The notes under the pieces: generated by a model | What the model saw: the letters and a program-made list of their open reading frames with translations, nothing else | Databases searched by the model: none | Told to the model about the DNA's origin: nothing | Assembly: GCA_964529795.1 (NCBI GenBank) | Contig: CAZGXM010000015.1 | Span: 1 to 39,864 of the forward strand | DNA length: 39,864 bases | Direction of reading: 5' to 3' | DNA from: CAZGXM01 sp964529795 | Lineage (GTDB): Bacteria > Bacillota > JADQBR01 | Position numbers and translations under genes: made by a program | In this document: one piece after another, positions 30,820-39,811 of the stretch | Layout: each line of letters begins with the position of its first letter | How positions within the stretch are numbered: the first letter of the stretch is position 1

Positions 30820-32478
30820 GTGAAAAAATGGGGCATTCTTCTGGCCGTCTTTATAATCGGCCTGGGAATTTCAATAGTAGATATACATACCGTAAAGCCA
30901 ACAGAAACCAGGTTAATGGATAACCAGGCAATTTATGAAAGAGATACGGTGAACAGTGTTAAAAATGTCTATTTGACTGTGTTTCCCCGGGATAGTCTAT
31001 TCCAACCCAAATATGCCTACACCTTTCAGGAATTGAACCAAGATACCGATTTTCGCGATAACAAAGAAATACAGGTCAAGGTCCTGTTTCAAGAGGGGAA
31101 GGACGGGCCCCCGAAACAGGGCGATTTTGGATACGGGTTAACCGACGCAAATGGTATCATGACCTTGAGAGGCCATTCCACCAGAAATGCCAGGCAGAAA
31201 TCATACAAGATTGACTTGAAGAAAAAAGGTGGCTTGTGGAACGGGTATGAAATAATCAACCTGAACAAACACCCCTTTGATATGACCAGAATCCGTAACA
31301 AACTCAGCTTTGATTATTTAAAAATGGTACCGGGAATAACCAGCTTGCGGACTCAATTTGTACACCTCTACATAAAGGACTTCAGCGAGGGGAATTATCA
31401 GCAGGATTACAAGGATTTCGGCCTATTTACCCAGGTAGAGAATCTGGATACTCACTTTTTAAAAGCCCATGGCCTTGACCCCAAAGGGCATTTGTACAAG
31501 GCAGAAAATTTCATCTTTCAAAGATATCCGGAACAAATCAAACTGAAAGATGCAGCGGACTACAGGGAGGAATCTTTTGAAGAGGTGCTGGAGATAAAAG
31601 GAAATGATGACCACAGCAAATTGATTACCATGTTGGAGGATGTAAATAATCCTTTCAAGCACATCAATGAGGTAATTGCGGAACATTTTAACCGGGATAA
31701 TTACCTTACCTGGTTGGCTGTGAACATTTTATTTGGTAATGTGGATACCAACAGCCAAAACTTCTGTCTTTACAGTCCGAAAAACAGCAAGACTTGGTAC
31801 TTTCTTCCCTGGGACTACGACGGGGCGTGGGGGTTTTACGAACAGCCCGGCTATACCCGGGCGCCCTGGCAGGAAGGGGTGTCCAATTATTGGGAAAATG
31901 TTTTGCACCGCCGGTTCTTAAAAAATAGAGATAATCTCGCCGCATTGAGCCAAAAGATTGAAAGGCTGGTGAAGATATTTACGCCGGAAAATACCAGGAA
32001 GCTGTTGGATGCATATAGACCTGTAGTCACTTACTTTTTAACCAGGGAACCGGATAGTAAATATTACCCGTGGACCTTGGCGGAACTGGAAAAAGAATTT
32101 GACCGCTTGCCGGGGGTAATTGAAAAAAACAGGCAGGTTTACTACAAAAGTTTGGAAAAGCCCATGCCCGTGCACATGGGGCGGCCGCAGGTTCTGGGAA
32201 AATATATTGTTTTTAAGTGGGGCGAGTCCTATGATTTTCAAGGAGATCAAATTCAATACACTATTGATATCAGTACCTCTCCGGAATTTGAAAATATTAT
32301 TCACCATCAGGACGGTATTGTAGATACGGAATATGTTGTCAGCGGTTTGCCGCCGGGAAGGTATTACTGGAGACTGCAGATTGAGGACGAAGCAGGCAAT
32401 ACCCAGGTGGCTTTTGATGCATATAAATCCAAAGATGGGAAGTCTTATTACAGTGTCCAGGAATTTTTTGTTCAGTGA
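30820..32478 (+). CDS. CotH-family kinase-like protein with C-terminal Fn3-like domain
   Basis: This 552-residue protein has one N-terminal helix (WGILLAVFIIGLGISIV) that should anchor it outside, then a CotH domain: GIMTLRGHSTRNARQKSYKI, GLFTQVENLD, NYLTWLAVNILFGNVDTNSQNF (catalytic-loop region) and FLPWDYDGAWGF (metal-binding Asp residues, from about 331). The last 110 residues look like a fibronectin type III-like beta domain. CotH of Bacillus phosphorylates spore-coat proteins. In several Firmicutes and other bacteria CotH genes travel with VTC and DUF4956 genes and polysaccharide loci; the target here is unknown. GTG 30820 is preferred (GAGGGAAG just upstream) over GTG 30805. Confidence 0.85.
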   Translation: MKKWGILLAVFIIGLGISIVDIHTVKPTETRLMDNQAIYERDTVNSVKNVYLTVFPRDSLFQPKYAYTFQELNQDTDFRDNKEIQVKVLFQEGKDGPPKQGDFGYGLTDANGIMTLRGHSTRNARQKSYKIDLKKKGGLWNGYEIINLNKHPFDMTRIRNKLSFDYLKMVPGITSLRTQFVHLYIKDFSEGNYQQDYKDFGLFTQVENLDTHFLKAHGLDPKGHLYKAENFIFQRYPEQIKLKDAADYREESFEEVLEIKGNDDHSKLITMLEDVNNPFKHINEVIAEHFNRDNYLTWLAVNILFGNVDTNSQNFCLYSPKNSKTWYFLPWDYDGAWGFYEQPGYTRAPWQEGVSNYWENVLHRRFLKNRDNLAALSQKIERLVKIFTPENTRKLLDAYRPVVTYFLTREPDSKYYPWTLAELEKEFDRLPGVIEKNRQVYYKSLEKPMPVHMGRPQVLGKYIVFKWGESYDFQGDQIQYTIDISTSPEFENIIHHQDGIVDTEYVVSGLPPGRYYWRLQIEDEAGNTQVAFDAYKSKDGKSYYSVQEFFVQ

Positions 32479-32516
32479 GTCTGGCATACCAGTCCGGGTT
32501 TCAAAAGGTGATGGTA

Positions 32517-33221
32517 ATGTTGAAACGTGACAGTACAGCAGGCTTACGCCATGAATACAAGTTTCTGTTACATCCGGGTCAGTATTTACAGTTGCGGCAA
32601 ATATTGAAAAAAGTCATGCACCTGGACCGTCATGTTACCAGTGACGAAGGATATCACGTAAGAAGTTTGTATTTTGATGATGTTTACGATACGGCAATGC
32701 AGGAAAAATTATTGGGCCATGTGCGCCGGAAGAAGTTTCGTATCCGTATTTACAATTATTCTGCTGGCTGTATTAAGTTAGAGATTAAAGAAAAATACCA
32801 GGATCATATTCATAAAAAATCCTGTGTGATTTTCCCTGAAGAATACGAAAAAATTATTAGAGGTGACGTCACTTTCCTTAATGACAGTGAAGATGTTATC
32901 AAAAAAACTTATTACATGGAGTTTAGGAATAACTTATTAAAACCGAAGGTAATTATTGATTATTTAAGAGAAGCATATGTCCTACCGTATAACCAGATAC
33001 GCGTTACTTTTGATAAAAATTTGTCCGCCGGAAAACCCTGCCGGGAGATTTTCAACCGGGATTTATATGTCAAGCGGTTAGGGCAAGATTATGCCGTTAT
33101 ACTGGAAATTAAATATAATAACTATTTCCCACAACATCTTCGCAGCATTTTAGAAATGTACTGCTCTAACCGGTTGGCTGTTTCCAAATACTTGTTAGGC
33201 AGGGAATTTTTAAACCGGTAA
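32517..33221 (+). CDS. VTC-domain protein (polyphosphate polymerase / triphosphate tunnel fold)
   Basis: A 234-residue protein of the VTC domain family, whose yeast member makes polyphosphate from ATP. Conserved charged residues of the tunnel are visible: RHEYKFLL, VRSLYFDD, RRKKFRIRIYNY, IKLEIKEKY, and EIKYNNYFP near the end. No membrane segment or regulatory domain is present, so it should be cytoplasmic. Start ATG 32517 has AAAGGTGAT a few bases upstream. The gene overlaps nothing and lies in the tight cotH-VTC-DUF4956-pel order. Whether bacterial members make polyphosphate or another phosphorylated product is not certain. Confidence 0.85.
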   Translation: MLKRDSTAGLRHEYKFLLHPGQYLQLRQILKKVMHLDRHVTSDEGYHVRSLYFDDVYDTAMQEKLLGHVRRKKFRIRIYNYSAGCIKLEIKEKYQDHIHKKSCVIFPEEYEKIIRGDVTFLNDSEDVIKKTYYMEFRNNLLKPKVIIDYLREAYVLPYNQIRVTFDKNLSAGKPCREIFNRDLYVKRLGQDYAVILEIKYNNYFPQHLRSILEMYCSNRLAVSKYLLGREFLNR

Positions 33222-33238
33222 CGGGGGTGGGGATTAGT

Positions 33239-33919
33239 ATGAGGGGACCTTTAAGTTTTAGGGACTTATTTAAAGACAGCTTTTTAAAATCAGATTTTTT
33301 CGGTCCGGTAAATTTTTCAGACATCTTACTGGCTCTGATTATTACCCTGATCTTATCCCTGTTTATTTTCTATGTCTACAAGTCAACTTACAGTGGTGTG
33401 ATGTATAGCCATAATTACAACTCTTCTTTAGTTTTGATGGCCCTGATTACTGCGGTTATTATCTCCACCATCAGTTCCAATTTGGTACTGTCCTTGGGTA
33501 TGGTCGGTGCCCTGAGTATTGTCCGGTTTAGAACGGTAGTGAAGGACCCTGTGGATATGGTCTTTATGTTCTGGGCTATTGGTCTTGGCATAACCACCGG
33601 CGCTAGACTATACATGGGTGCCATTACCGGTACTTTATTTATCGGGGTGGTTACGCTTCTGCTGCTCCGCTATAAAAACAGCAACAACATATTTTTACTG
33701 GTGGTTCACTACCGGGAGGAAGGACGGGAAAAACTGTTTCAGCGGCTGCAGGAACTGGACTACAACATCAAGTCCAAAACAGTCAGCAATGAAACCATAG
33801 AATTAACTTTGGAGTTGAAAATTATCGGCACGGATACCTCTTTTATTGAGCAGCTTGCCGAGATTGAGGGCGTCAGCAGCGTCTCTTTGGTGAGTTACAA
33901 TGGCAATTTTGTGGGATAA
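33239..33919 (+). CDS. DUF4956 membrane protein
   Basis: This 226-residue protein has about four membrane helices and the family signature LGMVGALSIVRFRTVVKDPV followed by FMFWAIGLGITTGA, then a soluble C-terminal domain (about 150-226). DUF4956 genes almost always sit next to VTC-domain genes, as here, and their products are thought to act with them at the membrane; the function is unknown. Start ATG 33239 follows GGGGGTGGGG. Confidence 0.88.
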   Translation: MRGPLSFRDLFKDSFLKSDFFGPVNFSDILLALIITLILSLFIFYVYKSTYSGVMYSHNYNSSLVLMALITAVIISTISSNLVLSLGMVGALSIVRFRTVVKDPVDMVFMFWAIGLGITTGARLYMGAITGTLFIGVVTLLLLRYKNSNNIFLLVVHYREEGREKLFQRLQELDYNIKSKTVSNETIELTLELKIIGTDTSFIEQLAEIEGVSSVSLVSYNGNFVG

Positions 33920-33928
33920 GGGATGGGT

Positions 33929-35164
33929 ATGAGGAAAAAAAAAGCGCTTTTATGCATTGCCGAAACCATTGCGGTGAATATCGTTATCTATGAAGTTTTT
34001 TTTGTACTGCAGCCCAACCAGGATATTTACCTGCAGTTAAACCCCCACCCGTTGTTTTTATTGAGTATTGTTATGGGGATGCGTTACGGAAACTACTTGG
34101 GGACTGCCAGTGCAACAGTTTCTTCCCTGTTTTTTATCAAGGTATTTCTGACGCTGCATGGCAGCTTCCTGTCACTCTTCAGTTACTTCCAAAATTACAA
34201 GTACATCCTCTTGTTTTTCCTGGCGGCAATGGTGTTTGGATTTTTTAAGGACAATCATGCTCACGTCATGGAAAAAATTAGCAGAGAAAAGGAAATGCTG
34301 GAGGACAGTTATAAACAATTGCTGCGGACTTATAAGTTGACACAAAAAGTTCAGGAAGAGTTAAAAAAGCAGATCATTGGCTCGGAAGAAAGTATTATCC
34401 ATTTGTATGAAATAGCTTCTCGCTTGGAGACCCTGGATTCCGAAGAGATTTATACGGAGACTATCGGGATTCTGTTAAAATACTTAAAAGCTGATGCAGT
34501 TTCCATCTATACTTTCGATGAAAGCAGCGGGTACTTGCGTTTAAAAATTAAAACCGGGGACGGTAATTTGAGCAACCGCTCCCTGCTTGTTAAGGATTCT
34601 CCCGGGTTAAGTAAAGCGGCGTACGATAAGCAGGTAGTAAGGTGGTCCGACGTCGGGGAGGACAACTTTCCCCTGATGTCTGCCCCTTTGATTAAAGATG
34701 ACAAGGTTCTGGCCGTGGTAAATATCCTGCATATGGAATTTGACAGGTTGTCTGAGTATGCGTTCCAACTGTTTAAGCTGATTATTGACTGGGTAAACAA
34801 GGCCCTGGACCGGGCGATTTACGTGGACGGCCTGACAGGTACAAAGTACATACCAGGCACCAGGGTACTTCCGTATGAACTTTTTCAACAGCGGTTAAAG
34901 GAAGAGGCAAGAAGAAAAACAGAGTTTGGTATGGATTATGTCCTGTTGAAATACAGGGTGCAGGAAGTAGGCCCGGTAATTATTGATGAACGGGTACGCA
35001 AAAGGCTGCGCAGCGTGGATGTTGTGGGCTATGATGATAAGCAAAAAGTGCTTTATATTTTACTGCCGGCCACTACAAAGGAAAATATTCCTGTCGTGGA
35101 AGAAAGGATAATTAACGGTTTTGGCTATCCCCTTGAAAAGATTAGTGCCGGTGTACCTGCCTAG
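33929..35164 (+). CDS. pelD: PelD-like c-di-GMP receptor: membrane helices, GAF, degenerate GGDEF
   Basis: A 411-residue protein with about four N-terminal helices, a coiled coil (about 108-150), a GAF domain (about 150-290) and a C-terminal GGDEF-fold domain. In the latter, RSVDVVGYDDKQKVLYILLP aligns with the usual RxxDxxxRxGGDEF segment: the inhibitory-site RxxD is kept (Arg361, Asp364), but GGDEF is replaced by DDKQK, so it cannot make c-di-GMP but may bind it. This is the design of PelD, which turns on Pel synthesis when c-di-GMP is bound. ATG 33929 follows AAGGG by six bases. Confidence 0.85.
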   Translation: MRKKKALLCIAETIAVNIVIYEVFFVLQPNQDIYLQLNPHPLFLLSIVMGMRYGNYLGTASATVSSLFFIKVFLTLHGSFLSLFSYFQNYKYILLFFLAAMVFGFFKDNHAHVMEKISREKEMLEDSYKQLLRTYKLTQKVQEELKKQIIGSEESIIHLYEIASRLETLDSEEIYTETIGILLKYLKADAVSIYTFDESSGYLRLKIKTGDGNLSNRSLLVKDSPGLSKAAYDKQVVRWSDVGEDNFPLMSAPLIKDDKVLAVVNILHMEFDRLSEYAFQLFKLIIDWVNKALDRAIYVDGLTGTKYIPGTRVLPYELFQQRLKEEARRKTEFGMDYVLLKYRVQEVGPVIIDERVRKRLRSVDVVGYDDKQKVLYILLPATTKENIPVVEERIINGFGYPLEKISAGVPA

Positions 35165-35180
35165 GGGTATGGTGGTGATA

Positions 35181-36158
35181 ATGAAATATAAAATTGTAAT
35201 TGTCATATTTTTATTGAGCGTTTTAGATGGCTTCATTTTTGTCTATTATTCCGTCACTCCCCAATTTTTTCAAGGGATTTTGTTACTCCACCTGATTCTG
35301 TACGCAGTGATTTGCATTCTCAGTAATAAATTTCCGAGAAAAGATTACGGGGTGCCGGTGTACCTGGCCCTCCTATTACCGGGACTAGGGGGATTGGTGG
35401 TTGCCAGTTTGTTTTTTTCCTTATCCTACTTTTTACATGACAGTATTATTTTAGGTGACTATGAACGGTACATCCGGCATGAACAGTATTTGGACAGTCA
35501 GGAAAACCTTGATTACGAAAAGGAAATGCGCACCCTGAGTTTTCTGGACCAGATTAATTTACTGGATGTGAAAAGCAAAAAACAGCTGATTGTTGACCTC
35601 AGCACTCAAGAATATCAAGGCAAGGAGAAAATTCTGCAGAAAGGCTTGGAGGATACCGATAAAGAGGTAAAGTATTATTCCGCCGTAACGTTAAACCTGC
35701 TGGACGCTGATTACACTCGCATTATAGACCGGTTGAGGGAAGAGTTTAATTTGCACCAGGACACCGATGCCTTGAAAGGGCTGGCCAAAGCCTACCAGAG
35801 CTACCTGAATTCCGGTTTGCTGGCAGGGGAACTGTTACAGGTATTTAACAAAGAATATATCGATGTCCTGCATAAGCTCATTGACAGGGGAAAAGAAACT
35901 CCGGAAATACTTGATGAACTGGTTAAAGCCTATCTTCGCAGTGAAAACTTTGAGCGGGCAGAAACTGTTAATACCAGGCTGTTACAAACTTATCCGGACA
36001 GATTTGAAGGTATACTCAACCAGGCAAAAATCTTTTACGAGCAAAGATTGTTTTCAAAATTAAGTCAACTGTTGCAAGGGGTTAAAAGTAAACATGCAAA
36101 GATACCGGCCCAACTTAACGCACTGGTGTCTTTTTGGGTAAAAAGTGAGGAGATATGA
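35181..36158 (+). CDS. pelE: PelE-like membrane protein with helical repeats
   Basis: This 325-residue protein has about three N-terminal helices (IVIVIFLLSVLDGFIFVYYS and two more to about residue 95), then a cytoplasmic all-helical part with TPR-like repeats, for example LKGLAKAYQSYLNSG and LDELVKAYLRSENFERAET. This is the plan of PelE, which in Pseudomonas scaffolds PelD, PelF and PelG. Sequence similarity is weak, so position between pelD and pelF carries much of the call. ATG 35181 follows GGTGGTGAT. Its stop overlaps the pelF start (ATGA). Confidence 0.75.
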   Translation: MKYKIVIVIFLLSVLDGFIFVYYSVTPQFFQGILLLHLILYAVICILSNKFPRKDYGVPVYLALLLPGLGGLVVASLFFSLSYFLHDSIILGDYERYIRHEQYLDSQENLDYEKEMRTLSFLDQINLLDVKSKKQLIVDLSTQEYQGKEKILQKGLEDTDKEVKYYSAVTLNLLDADYTRIIDRLREEFNLHQDTDALKGLAKAYQSYLNSGLLAGELLQVFNKEYIDVLHKLIDRGKETPEILDELVKAYLRSENFERAETVNTRLLQTYPDRFEGILNQAKIFYEQRLFSKLSQLLQGVKSKHAKIPAQLNALVSFWVKSEEI

Positions 36159-37564
36159 TGGTTGTCTGTTTGATTGTCGAGGGCTGCTATCCCTACGTTA
36201 CCGGCGGCGTGTCCGCTTGGGTGCATCAATTGATAACAGGGCTGCCGGAAATAGAATTTCAAGTGGTTTCCATTATGCCGTCTCACCGGGAAAGGTTAAA
36301 GTGTCAATACGAACCACCGGAAAATTTGGTTACAGTAAAAACAATATTTCTGGATGATTATCTTTTATTAAAACACAGGTTTTTTTGCAGAAAGATACGT
36401 CTGACTCCAGGGGAAAAAGACAATTTGTTAAAGCTCATTAGTATGGACCCGGAGGTTGACTGGTGGGGGATAATCAGATTGGTATCCCTGGATAAAAAAA
36501 TCGGAAATACCGTCAGGTTTCTGCAAAGTGATATCTTTTGGCATGCGGTAGTGACCATGTATCGGGAAAAATATGCCGGGGAAAGCTTCAATACTTTTTT
36601 TTGGACGCTGCGAACCATGTTGCTACCCTTTATTCACCTGCTGCAGCAAGAGCCTGTGGACGCTGATATATATCATTCCGTGTCTACGGGTTACGCGGGA
36701 ATGCTGGGAGTTTATTTCCGTGAACTCAGTCAGAAACCGTTTTTGTTGACGGAACACGGTATATATGCCCGTGAAAGGGAAGAGGAGATTATCAAGGCAA
36801 AATGGGTCACGGGGGTATACAAGCGGCTTTGGATTGATTTTTTTTATTTTGTGTCTATTGCTGCCTATAAAAAGGCTGATAGAATTATTGCCTTGTTTGA
36901 AAGAAATAGGGACATCCAGCGTGAGCTTGGTGCTCCCGTGGAACGGACGCGAATAATTGGCAACGGGGTGGATGTCCGGTCCTTTGCTGTTGCCAGGGAA
37001 GCTCACGAAGGGTATAACATAGGAGCTGTTTTGCGAGTGGTCCCCATAAAAGACGTAATGACGCTTATCCGGGCATTTAAGATTGTAAAAAATGCAATAA
37101 CTCCTGTTACCTTGTACCTGGTGGGACCCACGGATGAAGACCCCGATTACTATCAGCAGTGTAAAAGCCTCATCAAGCTGTTAAATTTGGAAAGGGATAT
37201 TGTATTTACCGGTAATGTGGATGTGAAAACCTATCTGAAAAAATTTGATGTCCTGGTGTTGACGTCAATCTCTGAAGGGCAGCCGCTGGTAATTTTGGAG
37301 GGAATGGCGGCGGGCCTGCCTGTGGTTTCTACCGACGTCGGGTCGTGTAGGGAACTCCTGGAGGAGGGTGAGCATGAGGGGCCCTGCGGTCTGATAACAA
37401 ATTTAGTGTCACCCCATGAAACGGCGGCCCGGATAATTCAGTTGTTAAAAAATCCGCGTTTGCGGGAGCAAATGGGTCGGAACGGAAGAAGAAGGGTGGA
37501 AAGGGCTTACAGTAAAGAAATGTTTTTAGATAGCTATAAAAAAACCTATGAGGAATTAAGGTGA
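36155..37564 (+). CDS. pelF: PelF glycosyltransferase (GT4)
   Basis: A 469-residue cytoplasmic glycosyltransferase. The N-terminus VCLIVEGCYPYVTGGVSAWV is the PelF signature, and LTEHGIYARERE is also typical. The C-terminal half has the GT-B nucleotide-sugar site: IIGNGVDVRSF, VVPIKDVMTLIRAF, and SISEGQPLVILEGMAAGLPV (the E-x7-E motif). PelF polymerises the Pel backbone (GalNAc/GlcNAc or GalN-type sugars) from UDP-sugars in a complex with PelD, E and G. It overlaps pelE by four bases and pelG follows after four. Confidence 0.95.
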   Translation: MMVVCLIVEGCYPYVTGGVSAWVHQLITGLPEIEFQVVSIMPSHRERLKCQYEPPENLVTVKTIFLDDYLLLKHRFFCRKIRLTPGEKDNLLKLISMDPEVDWWGIIRLVSLDKKIGNTVRFLQSDIFWHAVVTMYREKYAGESFNTFFWTLRTMLLPFIHLLQQEPVDADIYHSVSTGYAGMLGVYFRELSQKPFLLTEHGIYAREREEEIIKAKWVTGVYKRLWIDFFYFVSIAAYKKADRIIALFERNRDIQRELGAPVERTRIIGNGVDVRSFAVAREAHEGYNIGAVLRVVPIKDVMTLIRAFKIVKNAITPVTLYLVGPTDEDPDYYQQCKSLIKLLNLERDIVFTGNVDVKTYLKKFDVLVLTSISEGQPLVILEGMAAGLPVVSTDVGSCRELLEEGEHEGPCGLITNLVSPHETAARIIQLLKNPRLREQMGRNGRRRVERAYSKEMFLDSYKKTYEELR

Positions 37565-37568
37565 GTGT

Positions 37569-39032
37569 ATGGCTGGAATTGGATTTACCTTAAAGCGAAT
37601 GTTCACAGATGAAACCTATACAAACCGCACTAAGGCATACCTTTACTCGGCGTTGGTAGCGGCAGGCCCGTGGATTGCAGCGGTAATTACCGTCAATAGT
37701 CTTGTTTTTATCATGGAGTTTATTGTTCAACTTACCGCGGAAAAAGAGCTGTTTATGGGAACAATTGTCTATAGTTTTGTATTTTCGCAGATTTTAACTG
37801 CTCCCTGGCAGCTGCTGGTTACCAGGTATATTTCCGATAGGCTTTACAGCAGGGAATACGAGTTTATCCGCCCATCATTTCTGGGACTGAGTAAAATTGT
37901 TTCTGTTTTCTCCCTTGGCATGTCGGTTGTGTTTTACTTTGGCAAGGCTCTGCCTGTTTACTATAAGCTGATGTCAATATACCTTTTCATTGTTATTAGC
38001 TTGATATGGATACTAATGGTGTATTTAAGCGCGGTGAAGGATTACGAATTGATTGCCAGGGCATATATATACGGGGGAGTTTTGTCCGCCGGGCTGACTA
38101 TTTTCCTCTTGTACAACCCCTTGCCGTTTCCTTCACTAGTTTACTCCTCCAACCTGCTGTTTGCCTATTTGATGGGATTAAGTCTCACGTTGCTGATGCT
38201 TATGTATAACTTTTTATCAACTTTTTATTTCGGCAACGGTTTGGAGTATGATTTTTTGCGGTATCTAAATAAATTTCCCAGCTTGTTCTTTATCGGCCTG
38301 TTCTATACCGTGGGACTTTGGGTGGACGATATTTTGATGTGGTTCAGTATTATAGGCGTTAAGGTATACAATACTTATTTATTTGCACCAATTTATGATA
38401 ATGCAGTCTTTTTAGCCTATTTAACCATTATACCTTCCATGGTATTATTTTTGGTTTCCGTTGAAACAGAATTTTACGACCATTATAAAGAATATTATGG
38501 TTTGGCCAACAAATCCGGGACTTATGCTGAAATTGATACGGTGGCACAGCAAATGAAAAAATCTATTTACCGGCGATTATTCCATACTTTTCAAATACAG
38601 GCCTTAATTTCAATTTTCTTCGTTCTGCTTTCAAAGCCAATTTTTAATTTCTTTAATTTTAGCGTCCTCATCCGTAACATTTTTCGGGTTAGCGTACTGG
38701 GAGCTCTTTTTAACATTTTTGTTCTGCTAATTATACTGGTGTTACTTTATTTTGAAGTGCGAAAATCTGCTGTTTTTATTTCATTCCTTTTCTGTTTTTC
38801 TAATTTTATCCTGACGACCTACTATGCGGGAAAGGGACTGCAGTTTTACGGATATGGATTTTTTCTTGGTTCACTGATTGTATTTATTATAGCAGTTTTT
38901 GTTCTAATCATGTTTATGCGAAAAATAAATTTTGCAACGTTTGCATTGCAACCGCTTTTTACGCATAATGAACAGGGAGTTTTTGTCAGACTAGCGGACC
39001 TTTTAAATCATTACAGCAACTATAGCGATTAA
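37569..39032 (+). CDS. pelG: PelG, MATE/Wzx-like polysaccharide transporter
   Basis: This 487-residue polytopic protein (about 12 helices) begins MAGIGFTLKRMFTDETYTNR and has KAYLYSALVAAGPWIAAVIT, the PelG signature. It is thought to carry the growing Pel polymer across the membrane. It follows pelF directly. The outer-membrane parts of the Gram-negative system (pelB, pelC) are absent, as expected for a monoderm, and pelA is not seen in the window. Confidence 0.95.
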   Translation: MAGIGFTLKRMFTDETYTNRTKAYLYSALVAAGPWIAAVITVNSLVFIMEFIVQLTAEKELFMGTIVYSFVFSQILTAPWQLLVTRYISDRLYSREYEFIRPSFLGLSKIVSVFSLGMSVVFYFGKALPVYYKLMSIYLFIVISLIWILMVYLSAVKDYELIARAYIYGGVLSAGLTIFLLYNPLPFPSLVYSSNLLFAYLMGLSLTLLMLMYNFLSTFYFGNGLEYDFLRYLNKFPSLFFIGLFYTVGLWVDDILMWFSIIGVKVYNTYLFAPIYDNAVFLAYLTIIPSMVLFLVSVETEFYDHYKEYYGLANKSGTYAEIDTVAQQMKKSIYRRLFHTFQIQALISIFFVLLSKPIFNFFNFSVLIRNIFRVSVLGALFNIFVLLIILVLLYFEVRKSAVFISFLFCFSNFILTTYYAGKGLQFYGYGFFLGSLIVFIIAVFVLIMFMRKINFATFALQPLFTHNEQGVFVRLADLLNHYSNYSD

Positions 39033-39040
39033 CAAGCTCA

Positions 39041-39074
39041 TTTCATACTATAGCATTAAAATAAAGGTATGAAA
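39041..39074 (+). other. Inverted repeat between pelG and the next gene
   Basis: TTTCATAC (39041-39048) and GTATGAAA (39067-39074) are perfect complements with an 18-base A/T-rich loop. No T-run follows, so it may be an mRNA stability element or operator; termination is doubtful. Confidence 0.45.
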
Positions 39075-39085
39075 GGGCTTTTAGA

Positions 39086-39778
39086 ATGCACGGCTTACCC
39101 GATGATTTATGCGATTTTAAGGTTTATCCTGTTGATTTGAGCGACCCTAATGCACAGTATTTTCTTTTGGTGAAAAAGACAGAGCTGTTAGTGAAGATTA
39201 TAGAACTTGACCGGAAAACCAAAACCTGGCATTATGTTTACAGTGAAGACCTTACCAACTACGGCAGGGTGGTATTCTATAACAGAAGATGGGATGCAGT
39301 GGATAAAAAAGTACTGGTGTTGTCCAGTCCCGGGATGGGTACGGGCAAGTTTATTTCCCATAAAGTTCTGGGTGAAAAGAGAGGAAAGATTGTCAAATAT
39401 GTTTCCGAGGACAATATCTTTCAGGGTTCTATATTTTTTGAAGGTTATAAGCTGATTAGGGGAACCGGCAACCAGTTTAGAGTGTGGAAAAAGGCAAATG
39501 GCATATTTGTGCTGGAACCTTATAGAATGCCCAAATACCCCGGGGCCTTTAAAATTAAGTATTTCATTCTCAATGCCAATATCGTCCGGGTGGAAAAGAC
39601 ACATTATACCGTACCGGTGGGCAGTATTGTACAGCTTGACAAATTGCAAAATGGGTTAGAAATGCTCTTAAAAAATGTCATGAAACCGTTCGAAGACAGC
39701 CTAATTTGGCTGCGAAGATATAAAAAATGGGTACAACGCAAAAAGCTTGGTAGGAAGAAATGCTTTTTCCCTCTGTGA
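39086..39778 (+). CDS. Protein of unknown function downstream of the pel genes
   Basis: A 230-residue soluble protein without signal peptide or membrane helix. It has many aromatic and basic residues (KTWHYVYSEDLTNYGRVVFY; FFEGYKLIRGTGNQFRVWKK), suggesting a beta-rich fold, and a very basic C-terminus (LRRYKKWVQRKKLGRKKCFF). I do not recognise a family. It follows pelG by 53 bases with an inverted repeat between, and only a weak binding site (AAAGGG) upstream of ATG 39086. It may belong to the polysaccharide locus; this is based on position only. Confidence 0.65.
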   Translation: MHGLPDDLCDFKVYPVDLSDPNAQYFLLVKKTELLVKIIELDRKTKTWHYVYSEDLTNYGRVVFYNRRWDAVDKKVLVLSSPGMGTGKFISHKVLGEKRGKIVKYVSEDNIFQGSIFFEGYKLIRGTGNQFRVWKKANGIFVLEPYRMPKYPGAFKIKYFILNANIVRVEKTHYTVPVGSIVQLDKLQNGLEMLLKNVMKPFEDSLIWLRRYKKWVQRKKLGRKKCFFPL

Positions 39779-39811
39779 AAGATGATCTAATGATAATAGA
39801 AACAATTTCAT

